Counted from the stretch's first letter, positions 7,984-18,344 are shown. The stretch: DNA of 64,000 nt from Microbulbifer sediminum (GCF_021729035.1 NZ_JAJSAP010000001.1:124001-188000); one strand, 5' to 3'. Made by a program: numbers and translations. The notes: a model not told the origin generated them from the letters alone.

Positions 7984-9606
7984 ATGACAGCCGAAACCGT
8001 GACGGCCAGCCGCTCCGCCGCCATCGACCAGTTGCAATCTCACCAGCGTGAACAGAAATGGTCATTGCGGAGACTGTTTGAAACCAATCCCGGGCGAGCC
8101 GAACAACTCAGTTGCAGCGCCGCGGGGGTTTACCTGGATTACAGCAAGAACCACCTGCAGGACCAGACCTTGCGACAACTGCTGGAGTACGCCGAGCTGT
8201 GCGGGCTCGAGAAACAAATCAAGGCGCTGCTGTCGGGCGCCAACATTAACAATACCGAGCATCGCCCCGCGCTGCATACCGCCTTGCGTTTCCAGGGAGC
8301 CCCCTCCAACGAACATGAACGGGCAGTGGCCGATTGCCGCGAACAGATGCGAAGCTTTACCCGACGCGTGCACAGCGGAGCCTGGACAGGCTTCAGTGGC
8401 CAGCCTATCCGTCACGTGGTCAATATCGGTATCGGCGGCTCCGACCTGGGCCCGCGCATGGTGGTCGAGGCCCTGCGCCCGTGGCAGAGGGAAAGCCTCA
8501 AGGTGCATTTTGTCGCCAATATCGATGGTGCCGACCTGAGCGATACACTCGCCAGCCTGCCGGCGGAAAACACCCTGTTCATCGTTGCATCGAAGTCCTT
8601 TTCCACCCTGGAAACCCGGGAGAATGCCCTGGCGGCCCGCCAGTGGGTGTTGGATGCCGGCTGCGACGAGCAGCAGCTGGCACAGCATTTTGTCGCCGTG
8701 AGTAGCAATATCGTCGCAGCCCAGGACTTCGGCATTGCGGCGGAGAACATCTTTCCCATGTGGAACTGGGTCGGCGGCCGCTACTCGCTCTGGTCGGCCA
8801 TCGGGCTGCCCATTGCACTGGCCTGTGGCTACGAAACCTATGAGGCCCTGCTGGACGGCGGGCACGCGATGGACCGACACTTTGCCACTGCCCCCCTGTC
8901 GGACAACCTGCCGGTACTGATGGCGCTGATTCAGTTCTGGTACCGGCAGTGCTGGGGTACCGGTAGTCAGGTGGTCCTGCCCTATGCACAACGACTGGCC
9001 AAGTTCCCCGCCTGGCTGCAACAGCTGGATATGGAAAGCCTGGGCAAGCGGGTAGACCGGGACGGGCATCCCCTGCACTATCCCAGCGGCAGCGTGATCT
9101 GGGGCACCGAGGGCAGTAATGGCCAGCATTCCTTCCACCAGCTACTGCACCAGGGTACCGATATCATCCCGGCGGACTTCATCGCCATCCGGGAGCCGAC
9201 ATCCGGCCTGGTGGAGCAGCACCGCTGGCTGCTTTCCTGCTGTATCAGCCAGAGCCAGGCACTGCTCCGGGGTAAGAGCCTGCACGAGGCCCGACAGGAA
9301 CTGGAGGACCAGGGCTACACCCATCGCGAGGCACATGCCCTGGCACCGCACAAGGTGATTCCCGGCAATCGCCCCAGCAATACCCTGGTGGTGGAAAAGC
9401 TCGACCCATATCACCTGGGCGCCCTGCTGGCACTCTACGAGCACAAGGTCTTTGTCGGCGGCTGCCTGCTGGGGATCAACCCGTTCGACCAGTGGGGAGT
9501 GGAACTTGGTAAGCTGCTCGGCAATGCAGTGCACGAGGCGGCAGGGGGCGGTTCAACCGAGGGCTGGGATGGATCCAGCAAAAAGCTACTGGAACTGCTG
9601 TTCTAG
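7984..9606 (+). CDS. pgi: Glucose-6-phosphate isomerase
   Basis: 540 residues, the normal bacterial Pgi length. It interconverts glucose-6-phosphate and fructose-6-phosphate in the cytosol. The SIS-fold phosphosugar site is clear: NIGIGGSDLGPRMV at about 148-161, SKSFSTLET at about 203-211, and the C-terminal signature NPFDQWGVELGK at about 498-509. The start is the ATG at 7984 with a GGGG stretch about 8 bases upstream. It is monocistronic here. Functionally it links to the zwf-pgl-eda-gap-pyk cluster at the far end of the window, by feeding fructose-6-phosphate back into the Entner-Doudoroff entry point. Confidence 0.97.
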   Translation: MTAETVTASRSAAIDQLQSHQREQKWSLRRLFETNPGRAEQLSCSAAGVYLDYSKNHLQDQTLRQLLEYAELCGLEKQIKALLSGANINNTEHRPALHTALRFQGAPSNEHERAVADCREQMRSFTRRVHSGAWTGFSGQPIRHVVNIGIGGSDLGPRMVVEALRPWQRESLKVHFVANIDGADLSDTLASLPAENTLFIVASKSFSTLETRENALAARQWVLDAGCDEQQLAQHFVAVSSNIVAAQDFGIAAENIFPMWNWVGGRYSLWSAIGLPIALACGYETYEALLDGGHAMDRHFATAPLSDNLPVLMALIQFWYRQCWGTGSQVVLPYAQRLAKFPAWLQQLDMESLGKRVDRDGHPLHYPSGSVIWGTEGSNGQHSFHQLLHQGTDIIPADFIAIREPTSGLVEQHRWLLSCCISQSQALLRGKSLHEARQELEDQGYTHREAHALAPHKVIPGNRPSNTLVVEKLDPYHLGALLALYEHKVFVGGCLLGINPFDQWGVELGKLLGNAVHEAAGGGSTEGWDGSSKKLLELLF

Positions 9607-9645
9607 GGGACCTCGCTGCAGGTCCACAGCCCTTGCGGTGGTGGT

Positions 9646-10272
9646 TCAGGCCATCAGCTCCCACCATCGCTCGACCCCCTTGAGAATCATATCCACACCA
9701 AATGAACCGGTGAACAGGGCAGTCGCCCTGCCCGCCACCTCGATATACTTGCGCACGTACCGCTCGTGGCGCGTCTGCACCCAGTCGTAAAGCATTTTCA
9801 ACAGGATTAGGGCTGCCAGCGCCACGGCCAGGGCAAGGGTTATCGCCACCGTCCCACCCGCGGCACCCAGGCGGCTGCCCGCCAGCACAGCAGCACTGAT
9901 GGTACCGGGACCGACGACAAACGGCATGGCAATGGCCCCTGCGACTTCATGCGAGTGCAGGTTGATACTCTGCATCGGGCTTCCCACTCCCAGGGTCAGC
10001 CGTATTCCCACAATCAGGAAAATAATACCGCCAAAAATCATAAAGGCGAGAAAGCGGACCTGCAGTACCCGGTCAAATATTTTTTCGCCAAACCAGGCAA
10101 ACGCCAGGAAGACTGCCAGGCTGATCAGGAATGCCCGCAACAGCAGACTGGAGAACATCCTCAGGTCCAGCCCGCGGATCAGGTCGAGCAGGTAAACACT
10201 GAGGACAAATGGATTCAGCAGTACCAGCAGCAGCAGGAAAGTATTACTGAACTGTAGGAAATCCAGATCCAC
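9646..10272 (-). CDS. MarC family integral membrane protein
   Basis: 208 residues with six hydrophobic segments and the MarC/UPF0056 features NPF near the N-terminus and AGAIAMPFVVGPGTISA at about 112-128. The function of the family is unsettled; despite the name it is not established as an antibiotic-resistance determinant. The start is the GTG at 10272, behind a strong GGAGGT 7 bases upstream. It converges with pgi, leaving about 40 bases between the stops. That gap includes a perfect 6-bp hairpin (9608-9625) without a T-run. Confidence 0.88.
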   Translation of the reverse strand: MDLDFLQFSNTFLLLLVLLNPFVLSVYLLDLIRGLDLRMFSSLLLRAFLISLAVFLAFAWFGEKIFDRVLQVRFLAFMIFGGIIFLIVGIRLTLGVGSPMQSINLHSHEVAGAIAMPFVVGPGTISAAVLAGSRLGAAGGTVAITLALAVALAALILLKMLYDWVQTRHERYVRKYIEVAGRATALFTGSFGVDMILKGVERWWELMA

Positions 10273-10352
10273 CCGGTTACCTCCGCCGTACCCTGTTATG
10301 CCTGCGGCCCTCAGCAGCGCCGAATTGAGCTGCTGCTGTCAGGCCGGCCGGG

Positions 10353-11126
10353 CTATGATTCCGCCTTCTGCTGCCCCGTCATCATGTTTTTCATCAGCGG
10401 CTGGATCAGGTCCATCGGCAATGGGAAAACGATGGTGGAATTATGTTCACCGGCAATATCGATGAGGGTCTGCATATAACGCAGGGTAATCGCGTTGGGA
10501 TTGCGTGACAGCTGGTCCGCTGCCTCGGTCAGCTTCTGGGCCGCCTGGGCCTCACCCTCGGCGTGGATAACCTTGGCCCGGCGCGAGCGCTCGGCTTCCG
10601 CCTGACGGGCAATAGCACGAATCATGCTCTCATCCAGGTCGATATGCTTGATCTCTACATTGGTCACCTTGACGCCCCAGGCGTCGGTCTGCTCGTCAAG
10701 GATCTTCTGGATATCCACATTGAGCTTGTCCCGTTCCGACAGCATCTCATCGAGCTCGTGCTTGCCGAGAACAGAGCGCAGCGTGGTCTGGGAGAGCTGG
10801 CTGACCGCCTCGTGGTAATTTTCCACATTGATGATTGCGGACTGGGGATCGATCACGCGGTAGTAAACCACTGCGTTCACCTTGACCGACACGTTGTCGC
10901 GGCTGATTACATCCTGGGTCGGGACATCCATCACCACCGTACGCAGGTCGACCCGCTCCATGGTCTGGATCACCGGAATGATGATGATCAGGCCCGGTCC
11001 CTTGACCGCCTGGAAACGGCCGAGAAAAAACACCACGGCGCGCTCGTACTCGCGGAGGATGCGGATGGCATACATCAGGATCAATACCACCGCGGCAATC
11101 AGCAACCCCATGAAATAACTGACCAT
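10353..11126 (-). CDS. Slipin / stomatin-like SPFH-domain protein
   Basis: 257 residues. One N-terminal membrane segment (about 3-22) is followed by the SPFH/Band-7 domain ([21 protein letters not shown] at about 31-51, then [15 protein letters not shown] at about 67-81) and a C-terminal Glu/Ala-rich coiled region ([23 protein letters not shown]). Slipins form membrane-bound oligomers and typically pair with an NfeD-type membrane protease, which lies directly upstream here with 31 bases between. AGGAG stands 7 bases before the ATG. The pair is probably one operon acting in inner-membrane quality control. Confidence 0.92.
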   Translation of the reverse strand: MVSYFMGLLIAAVVLILMYAIRILREYERAVVFFLGRFQAVKGPGLIIIIPVIQTMERVDLRTVVMDVPTQDVISRDNVSVKVNAVVYYRVIDPQSAIINVENYHEAVSQLSQTTLRSVLGKHELDEMLSERDKLNVDIQKILDEQTDAWGVKVTNVEIKHIDLDESMIRAIARQAEAERSRRAKVIHAEGEAQAAQKLTEAADQLSRNPNAITLRYMQTLIDIAGEHNSTIVFPLPMDLIQPLMKNMMTGQQKAES

Positions 11127-11157
11127 TCTGGACTCCTGTCTCTATCGCGTTGTTATG

Positions 11158-12612
11158 CTATTCCGGCCGGACCCGCAGCCGCAGACCGTGCTGCTCGGTA
11201 ATGACCACACGCTGGCCAGCGATCACGGTTGTGTCACTCTCCGCCTGCCAGATCTCACCACCCACATGCACCAGGATGTCATTCCCCTGCACCTCGGCCA
11301 CGGTGGCCTCACGCCCCACCAGCGCCTCGTCGCTGGCAACCCGGGGTTTGCGCAGGCTGCGCCCCACCGCCATCAGCAAACCGAGCAGCATGAGGCCGCT
11401 CACCCCGGCGATTGCCCCGATCAGTTTGCGTGACACCTGCATCCCCGGGACATCTGTATCGATCAACATGACGGAGCCAATCACCAGAGCGATGACACCG
11501 CCGATACCCAGGGCCCCGAAACTTGGCATAAAGAACTCTGCCACGATCAACAGCGCCCCCAGGATGATAAGCGCCAGGCCGGCATAATTGATCGGCAGCA
11601 CCTGCAGGGCGTAAAACGCGAGCAGGAGGCAGATCAACCCGACAATCCCCGGCACCAGGGCACCGGGGTTGTAGCCCTCGAAAATCAGCCCGTAAATCCC
11701 CACCAGCAGCAGTATGTAGGCCACCTGCGGATTGGTGATAAGGGCGAGCAACTTATTACGCCAGTCGGGCTCGTAAGCCTCTACACGGACATTTTCGATA
11801 TTCTCGTCAATGGTGACCTCGCCCGCCTCCAGCTTGACCTTGCGTCCGCCCAGCTGCCGCAAAAGGTCTTGCGTATCTGTCGCCACGATATCCACCACAT
11901 TCTGTTCCAGGGCCTCGCCAGCAGTGAGGGTTGCGGCCTCGCGCACCGCCTTCTCGGCCCAGTCGGCATTGCGGCCATGGCGGTTGGCCAATCCACGGAT
12001 ATAGGCCACCGAGTCATTGATGACCTTGCGCTCCATGGCGCTACCGGGCTTCGGCGCTTCCCCTTCCTTTTTCTCCGCCCCCGGATCCTGCTTCCCGGTA
12101 TCGTCACTGTCACCACTGGAGGCCCCGTCACTCCCCTGTGGTTGCTGGCCCGGCTGCGGTTGCCCGGGCGCCCCCCCCATCTGTACCGGCGTCGCCGCCC
12201 CCAGGGTGGTGGCCGGCGTCATGGCGGCGATATGGCTGGCGTAGAGGATGTAGGTGCCGGCGCTGGCGGCTCGCGCACCGGAGGGGTGAACATAGGTCGC
12301 CACGGGTATCGGGGATGCGAGGATTGACTTGATGATGTCCCGCGTGGCGGCATCGAGGCCGCCAGGGGTATCCATGCGAATCAGGAAAAGCTGGGCACCG
12401 TTTTCCAGCGCCTCATCCATGGCGCGGGTGAGGTAGTCAGTGGTAGCGGGACCAATGGCGCCATCGATGGCAAAGCGGGCCACATGGGGCCCCTTAACAA
12501 ACTCCTCCACCTCTTGCTGGCCTGCAGCCAGGGGCGTGGATAAGGCAAAAAACAACAGTAACAGCGCCCGCAGGGGCACTCCGGACAAACCTCCTGATAA
12601 CCGCTTCAGCAT
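11158..12612 (-). CDS. NfeD-type membrane serine protease (long form, ClpP-like domain)
   Basis: 484 residues. A signal peptide (1-30) precedes a ClpP-class protease domain with the nucleophile Ser117 in the SGARAASAGTYIL motif and the probable general base Lys196 in MERKVIND. Archaeal 1510-N uses the same Ser-Lys dyad. About five membrane segments follow (around 278-410), and a C-terminal NfeD OB-fold ends the protein. Between Ser117 and Lys196 lies a Gly/Pro/Asp-rich low-complexity insertion (about 147-190), longer than I expect for the family. Partner: the slipin encoded immediately downstream. In the archaeal pair the protease cuts the stomatin homologue's C-terminus. Confidence 0.9.
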   Translation of the reverse strand: MLKRLSGGLSGVPLRALLLLFFALSTPLAAGQQEVEEFVKGPHVARFAIDGAIGPATTDYLTRAMDEALENGAQLFLIRMDTPGGLDAATRDIIKSILASPIPVATYVHPSGARAASAGTYILYASHIAAMTPATTLGAATPVQMGGAPGQPQPGQQPQGSDGASSGDSDDTGKQDPGAEKKEGEAPKPGSAMERKVINDSVAYIRGLANRHGRNADWAEKAVREAATLTAGEALEQNVVDIVATDTQDLLRQLGGRKVKLEAGEVTIDENIENVRVEAYEPDWRNKLLALITNPQVAYILLLVGIYGLIFEGYNPGALVPGIVGLICLLLAFYALQVLPINYAGLALIILGALLIVAEFFMPSFGALGIGGVIALVIGSVMLIDTDVPGMQVSRKLIGAIAGVSGLMLLGLLMAVGRSLRKPRVASDEALVGREATVAEVQGNDILVHVGGEIWQAESDTTVIAGQRVVITEQHGLRLRVRPE

Positions 12613-12839
12613 GGCATCGATCCTGGATGCGAGAGTTGTTATACCTGCAGGTTAACAGAAATATCGGCCCGCCGTCGCCCGCCATGTCCGCCCTGCCGTT
12701 CAGCCGGGGGAACGGGGAAGCACTGCGTCCGGCGGCACCGGTAACGGTCCAGGGAAGTGAAAATCGCGTGTGCGGGGAATACACCGTCGGCAACCGGCGG
12801 GCGTCATGTAACGCCTGCCGGGTACCGGGTAGCACGCAG

Positions 12840-13856
12840 TCAGATGGGGCTGCGGCGGCTGTGCCAGCGTACCGGGCGGGAGTACTTGTCCACATCCCCC
12901 TCAACACCCAGCAGCATGGCAAACAGGGCCATGCGCACCAGCAGGCCGTTGTCGGTCTGGCGGAAAATTGCCAGGCTGGGGTGTTCGTTGAGATCCGTAT
13001 CCAGCTCGTTGGCCTCGGCGCGGGAATCCCGCGGCAACGGGTGCATGATGACGGTGTTGGGCTCGCAGTGACGGGTAAAGATTTCCCGGTTCAGGCGGAA
13101 GCGGCCGCGGTACAGGTTCGCTTCCTCCTGGGAGGCAAAGCGCTCTTCCTGGATTCGCGTGGAGTAGACGATATCCACGTGCCCGATCGACTCCTCCAGC
13201 TGGTCAGTGACCGTCACCTGGTGGCCGGCAGCGCGCAGCTGCTCCACCACCGCCTCCGGCATGGCCAGTTCCGGCGGGGAGATAAACGTCAGCTGGACCT
13301 TGTCGAACAGGCACAGCAGTTTGCACAGGGAGTGCACCGTGCGGCCGTGCTTGAGGTCGCCGATCATGGCGATACGGAAATCGTCGAGGGTACGCCCCTT
13401 GCCCGCCAGCTCCTTGCGGATGGTGTACAGGTCCAGCAGCGCCTGGGTGGGGTGCTCATTGTCGCCATCGCCGCCGTTGACCACCGGCACCCGGCTGGCA
13501 GCGGCGAACTCTGCCACCGACCCGGCCTGCGGGTGACGCATGCAGATGATATCGCTATAGCCGGACAGAACCCGCGCCGTGTCGTACAGGGATTCGCCCT
13601 TGGCCATGGCACTGGCGGTGATTCCCACCGTTTCCCGTACCATCCCCCCCAGCAGGTTAAAGGCCGCGCCGAAGCTGAGGCGGGTGCGGGTGCTAGGCTC
13701 CAGGAACATATTGCCGAGGATGGCCCCTTCCAGTACGCGGGTAACCTTCTCCCGCCGCGCAAAGGGGCCCATGCTGTCAGCCACGGTGAAAATGCGGTCG
13801 ATATCCGCCCGCTCGAACTGGCTCACAGAGAGGATATTGGCTCCGATAAAGTCCAT
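12840..13856 (-). CDS. pyrB: Aspartate carbamoyltransferase catalytic subunit
   Basis: 338 residues. It catalyses carbamoyl phosphate plus aspartate to carbamoyl aspartate, the committed step of pyrimidine synthesis. The carbamoyl-phosphate loop STRTR is at 55-59, GDLKHGRTVHS at about 169-179, and the HPLPR motif at about 270-274. GGAG lies 6 bases before the ATG. No pyrI regulatory subunit, pyrC-like partner or pyrR lies next to it, so this copy stands alone. I saw no clear pyrimidine attenuator in the 140 bases upstream. A TAGAAT box at 13907-13912 (minus strand) could be its -10. Confidence 0.96.
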   Translation of the reverse strand: MDFIGANILSVSQFERADIDRIFTVADSMGPFARREKVTRVLEGAILGNMFLEPSTRTRLSFGAAFNLLGGMVRETVGITASAMAKGESLYDTARVLSGYSDIICMRHPQAGSVAEFAAASRVPVVNGGDGDNEHPTQALLDLYTIRKELAGKGRTLDDFRIAMIGDLKHGRTVHSLCKLLCLFDKVQLTFISPPELAMPEAVVEQLRAAGHQVTVTDQLEESIGHVDIVYSTRIQEERFASQEEANLYRGRFRLNREIFTRHCEPNTVIMHPLPRDSRAEANELDTDLNEHPSLAIFRQTDNGLLVRMALFAMLLGVEGDVDKYSRPVRWHSRRSPI

Positions 13857-13997
13857 TGTTACTCCAATTGCTGCGCCTCTTGGGCGCGAGTCTTTACCGG
13901 GGGCGTATTCTAGCCGCGCGGCGCGCCCGAGAATAGCCGCCGGGGGTAATAGCGGGTATTAAACCACCTGCCCGCGGGCGGGACCGGTTGCGGTCCG

Positions 13998-15425
13998 TCA
14001 GGTCAGCAGGCCATCCCCCCACGCCTCCAGCTGGTCGAGCAGCCCGGCACGATCCGGGAACTGCTGGCGCAACGCGGCGATCTCCTCAAAATATGCTTCC
14101 AGAGTGATGCTGGCGCCTGCATCCGGGTCAGTCAGCCTGCGGTAACGCCATTCCTCCCAGCGCTGCTGCTCGTCGGCGGACAGCGTTTCGGGGAAATTCC
14201 TTGCCCGCAGCCGGAAAAGCAGCTCTGGCATGCGGCCATCGGCAAACGGTACCTGGCCGGCGAGGGCCTCGGGCCCACGCTCCGCGAGAGCCCGGTGAAG
14301 CTCCCGGCAGAGGTCGCGGTCACCATCGTCGAGGAAACCGTCGTAGAGGCTCGCCTCCACATCGCGGCGCGGGAATTCGCTGTCCAGGTATACCCGGTGG
14401 AGCTTGTCCGCCAGGTCGGCGTCCTTTAACCGGTGCCAGTTGGCCTCACAGGCCGCCTTGTCCAGGCCCAGCTCGGCAGCGCGACGGTCGTCGAGCATAT
14501 TGGGGGGCGCCAGGACCGGGCAGCGGTTGAGGTGTACCAGCTTGAGGCCTGCCGGCAACTCTCCCTCGCCCAGGCTGTCACGCCCCGTGTACAGGCGCTC
14601 GCGGAGGGCATCTGCGTCCAGTTCCAGAATCGGCCCGGGGTCCATGGCCAGGTTCGCGACAATAATGGCGTTGCGATTGACCGGGTGGCTCGCCAGCGGC
14701 AGTACATAGGTAATGTGGCCCTGGCTGGCAGGGACCTTCCCGGACACGTGCAGCAGCGGCTTGCGCGACCGCAGGTCGACCAGCTTTGCCGCCTCCTGCT
14801 TGCGGCGCAGGCGGAATACATAATCGTACAGCCGGGGCTGGCGCTCGCGCACCAGGCGCGCCATGTCGATGGTGGCGCGCACATCCGACAGGGCGTCGTG
14901 GGCGCCCTCGTGGGCAATGCCATTGGCGGCAGTCAGTTCCTCCAGCCGGAAGGACGGCGCCCCGTCTTCGCGCCGGGGCCACTCGATCCCCTCCGGACGC
15001 AGGGCATAGGCAAGTCGCACCATATCGATGATATCCCAGCGGCTGTTGCCACTGCGCCATTCGCGTTCATAGGGATCCAGCAGGTTGCGATAGAGGGTGT
15101 GGCGCGTGACTTCGTCGTCGAAGCGCAGGCTGTTGTATCCCACGCCACATGTGCCCGGCGCGCCCAGTTCCGCCAGGATCCGCCGGATAAAGTCGATTTC
15201 CGGCACACCTTCCGCCAGCGCCCGCTGCGGACTGATTCCCGTCACCAGGCTCGCCATGGGTTGGGGCAGGCAGTCACTGGCGGGCCGGCAATAGAGCATC
15301 AGCGGCTCACCGACGACATTCAGTTCCTCGTCGGTACGGATTCCCGCAAACTGTGATGGCTTGTCTGCGCCGGGATCGGTACCCCAGGTCTCGTAGTCAT
15401 GCCAGTAGAGTGTGTTCTTGCTCAC
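13998..15425 (-). CDS. sbcB: Exodeoxyribonuclease I
   Basis: 475 residues, equal to the E. coli ExoI length. It is a 3'-5' single-strand DNA exonuclease used in mismatch repair and recombination. The DEDDh nuclease motifs are visible: YWHDYETWGTDP at the N-terminus (catalytic Asp and Glu), GYNSLRFDDE at about 96-105, and HDALSDVRATIDMA at about 179-192 carrying the final His/Asp. The C-terminal ExoI-specific region includes LYTGRDS and the DSEFPRRD block. It is transcribed away from argS, with a 180-base shared upstream region. Confidence 0.95.
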   Translation of the reverse strand: MSKNTLYWHDYETWGTDPGADKPSQFAGIRTDEELNVVGEPLMLYCRPASDCLPQPMASLVTGISPQRALAEGVPEIDFIRRILAELGAPGTCGVGYNSLRFDDEVTRHTLYRNLLDPYEREWRSGNSRWDIIDMVRLAYALRPEGIEWPRREDGAPSFRLEELTAANGIAHEGAHDALSDVRATIDMARLVRERQPRLYDYVFRLRRKQEAAKLVDLRSRKPLLHVSGKVPASQGHITYVLPLASHPVNRNAIIVANLAMDPGPILELDADALRERLYTGRDSLGEGELPAGLKLVHLNRCPVLAPPNMLDDRRAAELGLDKAACEANWHRLKDADLADKLHRVYLDSEFPRRDVEASLYDGFLDDGDRDLCRELHRALAERGPEALAGQVPFADGRMPELLFRLRARNFPETLSADEQQRWEEWRYRRLTDPDAGASITLEAYFEEIAALRQQFPDRAGLLDQLEAWGDGLLT

Positions 15426-15605
15426 CAGTCCCCCCTTGCTCTCGCCATATCATACCATCAGCCGCATGGGCGCCGGCACCGTGGCCGGAACCGCTACCAT
15501 TAGGGCAGCGCCGCCAGGACGGCGACGGGGTCCAGTTGCAAAGCCGGCCCCGCCCATTAAAATCGCGCGTTTCCCTACAATACACAGCAGAAGTCCAATC
15601 GCCCT

Positions 15606-17342
15606 ATGAATATTCGCCAGCTCCTCTCCGATAAAGTCCAGGCCGCCATGCTGGCCGCCGGCATTCCCGCCGAATGCGGCCCGGTGGTGGCGCAGGCCAA
15701 GAAAGCCGGATTCGGCGACTACCAGGCCAATGGCGCCATGGCCGCTGCCAAGCGCATGGGCACCAATCCGCGGGAGCTGGCCAGCCAGATTGTCGAACAG
15801 CTGGACCGCGGCGACATGATCGCCAGGGCCGAAGTGGCCGGCCCCGGCTTTATCAACCTGCACCTGAGTGAAAAGTGGCTGGCCGACAACCTGGCCACAG
15901 CCGGTAGTGACCCTCGATTGAATATCGCGCCGGTGGAGAAGCCTCAGAACGTGGTGATCGACTACTCCCACCCCAACCTGGCGAAAGAAATGCACGTCGG
16001 TCACCTGCGGTCCACAATCATCGGCGATGCCCTCGCTCGACTGCTGGAATTCCAGGGCCACAGGGTTATCCGCCAGAATCACATGGGAGACTGGGGCACC
16101 CAGTTCGGCATGCTGCTGGCACACCTGGCCGACAAGCTGGAAAACAATGATGCCGAGGTCGCGCTGGCAGACCTGGAAACCTTTTACCGCGAGGCCAAGG
16201 TACGCTTTGACGAGGAAGAGGGCTTTGACGACCGCGCGCGCGAGTATGTGGTGCGCCTGCAGGGTGGCGACGCGGACTGCCTGAAGCTGTGGCAACAGTT
16301 CATCGATATTTCCATCAGCCACAGCGAGGAAATCTATGACAAGCTGAATGTCACCCTCAAGCGCAGCGACGTTTACGGCGAGAGCCAGTACAACGAGGAC
16401 CTGCCGGTACTGGTCCAGGAGCTGCTGGACCGGGGCATTGCCGTGAAAGACCAGGGTGCGGTTGTGGTCTTCCTGCAGGAGATGGCCGACAAGGAAGGCA
16501 ACCCCAGCCCCATGATCATCCAGAAAAAGGGTGGCGGTTACCTCTACTCCACCACCGACCTGGCTGCGATTCGCTACCGCGCCGGCAAACTGGCGGCCGA
16601 CCGTATCCTGTACGTGGTGGACGCACGCCAGTCCCTGCACCTGCAGCAGGCTTTCACCGCTGCACGCAAGGCCGGGTTCGTGGATGACTCCGTGACACTG
16701 GAGCACTGTGCGTTCGGCACCATGATGGGTGACGACGGCAAGCCGTTTAAAACCCGTACCGGCGGTACGGTAAAACTCGCGGCACTGCTGGATGAGGCAG
16801 TGGAGCGTGCGCAAAAGCTGGTGGCGGACAAGAACCCGGAACTGGCCCCGCAGGAATGCGCCGAGATAGGCCGCGCTGTCGGCATCGGAGCGGTCAAGTA
16901 CGCCGACCTGAGCAAGACGCGGACCAACGACTATGTCTTCAACTGGGATGCCATGCTCAGCTTCGAGGGGAACACCGCGCCCTACCTGCAATACGCCTAT
17001 ACCCGTGTACGCAGTATTTTCCGTCGCGCCGGGGTCGAGCCGGGGTCACTCACCGGGGATATCCTCCTGGAGACCCCAGAAGAGCGCGCGCTGGCAGTCA
17101 AGCTGAACCAGTTCGGCGAGATACTTGACCAGGTGGCCCGGGACACCTTCCCACACGTGCTGTGCGGATACCTCTACGACCTGGCCAGCGCCTACATGGC
17201 CTTTTACGAGGCCTGCCCGGTGCTGAAGGATGGGGTACCCGAGGCGCAGCGCAACAGCCGCCTGCAGCTGTGCCACCTGGTTGCCCGCACCATCGCCCGC
17301 GGCCTGGACCTTCTGGGTATCGAGGTCCTGGAAAAGATGTAG
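15606..17342 (+). CDS. argS: Arginyl-tRNA synthetase
   Basis: 578 residues, class I aminoacyl-tRNA synthetase that charges tRNA-Arg. The HIGH-equivalent is HVGH inside [18 protein letters not shown] at about 124-141. The N-terminal Add-1 domain is visible ([15 protein letters not shown], then [13 protein letters not shown]), as is the helical anticodon-binding domain ending in GIEVLEKM. ArgS lacks a canonical KMSKS, as is normal for the family. A 7-bp GC hairpin without T-run (17351-17372) follows the stop. Confidence 0.97.
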   Translation: MNIRQLLSDKVQAAMLAAGIPAECGPVVAQAKKAGFGDYQANGAMAAAKRMGTNPRELASQIVEQLDRGDMIARAEVAGPGFINLHLSEKWLADNLATAGSDPRLNIAPVEKPQNVVIDYSHPNLAKEMHVGHLRSTIIGDALARLLEFQGHRVIRQNHMGDWGTQFGMLLAHLADKLENNDAEVALADLETFYREAKVRFDEEEGFDDRAREYVVRLQGGDADCLKLWQQFIDISISHSEEIYDKLNVTLKRSDVYGESQYNEDLPVLVQELLDRGIAVKDQGAVVVFLQEMADKEGNPSPMIIQKKGGGYLYSTTDLAAIRYRAGKLAADRILYVVDARQSLHLQQAFTAARKAGFVDDSVTLEHCAFGTMMGDDGKPFKTRTGGTVKLAALLDEAVERAQKLVADKNPELAPQECAEIGRAVGIGAVKYADLSKTRTNDYVFNWDAMLSFEGNTAPYLQYAYTRVRSIFRRAGVEPGSLTGDILLETPEERALAVKLNQFGEILDQVARDTFPHVLCGYLYDLASAYMAFYEACPVLKDGVPEAQRNSRLQLCHLVARTIARGLDLLGIEVLEKM

Positions 17343-17444
17343 TGCTTCACGGGCGGGGCCCCGCTCCCGCCCGGATCGCTTCGCACTCCTTGCCAGACCC
17401 GCACTCTGTGCGGACTTAAAGCATCTCGCGACAGGTCCAACTGC

Positions 17445-18344
17445 ATGAAAATTCTTGTGACCGGCGCCACCGGCCTGCTGGGCCGGAGCGTATACCGGCA
17501 ACTGGCAGGCAACCGGGACTGGGAGGTGACGGGTACAGCCCACAGCCGCCGCGGTCCGGGGTTGCTGTCCCTGGACCTCGCCTGCCCATCGCAGGTGCTC
17601 GCTGTGCTGGAGGACCTCCGTCCGGATGTAGTGATCCACTGTGCGGCCGAGCGCTGGCCGGACCGCTGTGCAAGACAGCCCGACACTGCCTGGGCCCTGA
17701 ACGTGGATGCCACTGCACACTTGGCACGTTCGTGCAGCCACCTCGGTACGCAGCTGGTGTATATCTCCACCGACTATGTGTTCGATGGTACTGCCCCGCC
17801 CTATCGCGTCGACGACCCACCGGCCCCGATCAATTTCTATGGCCGCAGCAAGCGCGCCGGCGAAGAGGCAGTACTCGCGCATCGCGGGCACTGGATACTG
17901 CGACTGCCGCTGTTATTCGGGCCGGTAGAACAAACGCGGGAATCGGGGGTGACGGCACTGCTGGACACTATCGTCGAGCGCACACCAATAGCCCTTGATG
18001 ACTGGGCCACGCGCTACCCGACCAGTGTGGAAGAGGTCGCCACCGTGCTGGAGCGGTGCCTGCTGCACGGGCACGGACTGCACTCATTCTCGGGCATTTA
18101 CCACTGGAGTGGGGATACCGCCTGTACCCGCTTCGAGCTGGCGATGATGATCGCGGATATCCTGCAACTGGATGGGAGCCACATCAGTGCCGAGAGCACC
18201 CCGCGGTTCGCGGAGCCGCGCCCGCAAAACTGCCAGCTGGACAAGTCTCGCCTGCTGGAACTGGGCATTCGCGGTGACGCCCCCCTGTCACAGCAACTGG
18301 ATCGTACACTGCGACCGCTACTGCACAGCGCCGGGAAAAATTAG
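17445..18344 (+). CDS. RmlD-like sugar-nucleotide/SDR reductase, resembling eukaryotic MAT2B
   Basis: 299 residues, extended short-chain dehydrogenase of the RmlD (dTDP-4-dehydrorhamnose reductase) superfamily. The Rossmann loop GATGLLG is at 7-13, YISTDYVFDG at about 105-114, and the catalytic YGRSK at about 130-134. Compared with true RmlD, several blocks instead match, from memory, the human methionine adenosyltransferase 2 beta subunit: HCAAERxPD, QPD...LNVDA, APxNxYGxxKxxGE, IFHWSG-type YHWSGD and RPxNxQLD. Its neighbours are argS and a DUF2007 gene; no other rhamnose genes (rmlA, B or C) and no metK lie nearby. It is therefore best called an orphan NAD(P)-binding reductase or regulatory homologue. 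A role in dTDP-rhamnose synthesis is possible but not supported by context. Confidence 0.8.
   Translation: MKILVTGATGLLGRSVYRQLAGNRDWEVTGTAHSRRGPGLLSLDLACPSQVLAVLEDLRPDVVIHCAAERWPDRCARQPDTAWALNVDATAHLARSCSHLGTQLVYISTDYVFDGTAPPYRVDDPPAPINFYGRSKRAGEEAVLAHRGHWILRLPLLFGPVEQTRESGVTALLDTIVERTPIALDDWATRYPTSVEEVATVLERCLLHGHGLHSFSGIYHWSGDTACTRFELAMMIADILQLDGSHISAESTPRFAEPRPQNCQLDKSRLLELGIRGDAPLSQQLDRTLRPLLHSAGKN

Noticed and set aside
9608..9625. Hairpin between pgi and the MarC gene as a bidirectional terminator
   Set aside because: The 6-bp stem GGACCT/AGGTCC is perfect but short and has no T-run on either strand, so I did not annotate it as a terminator.
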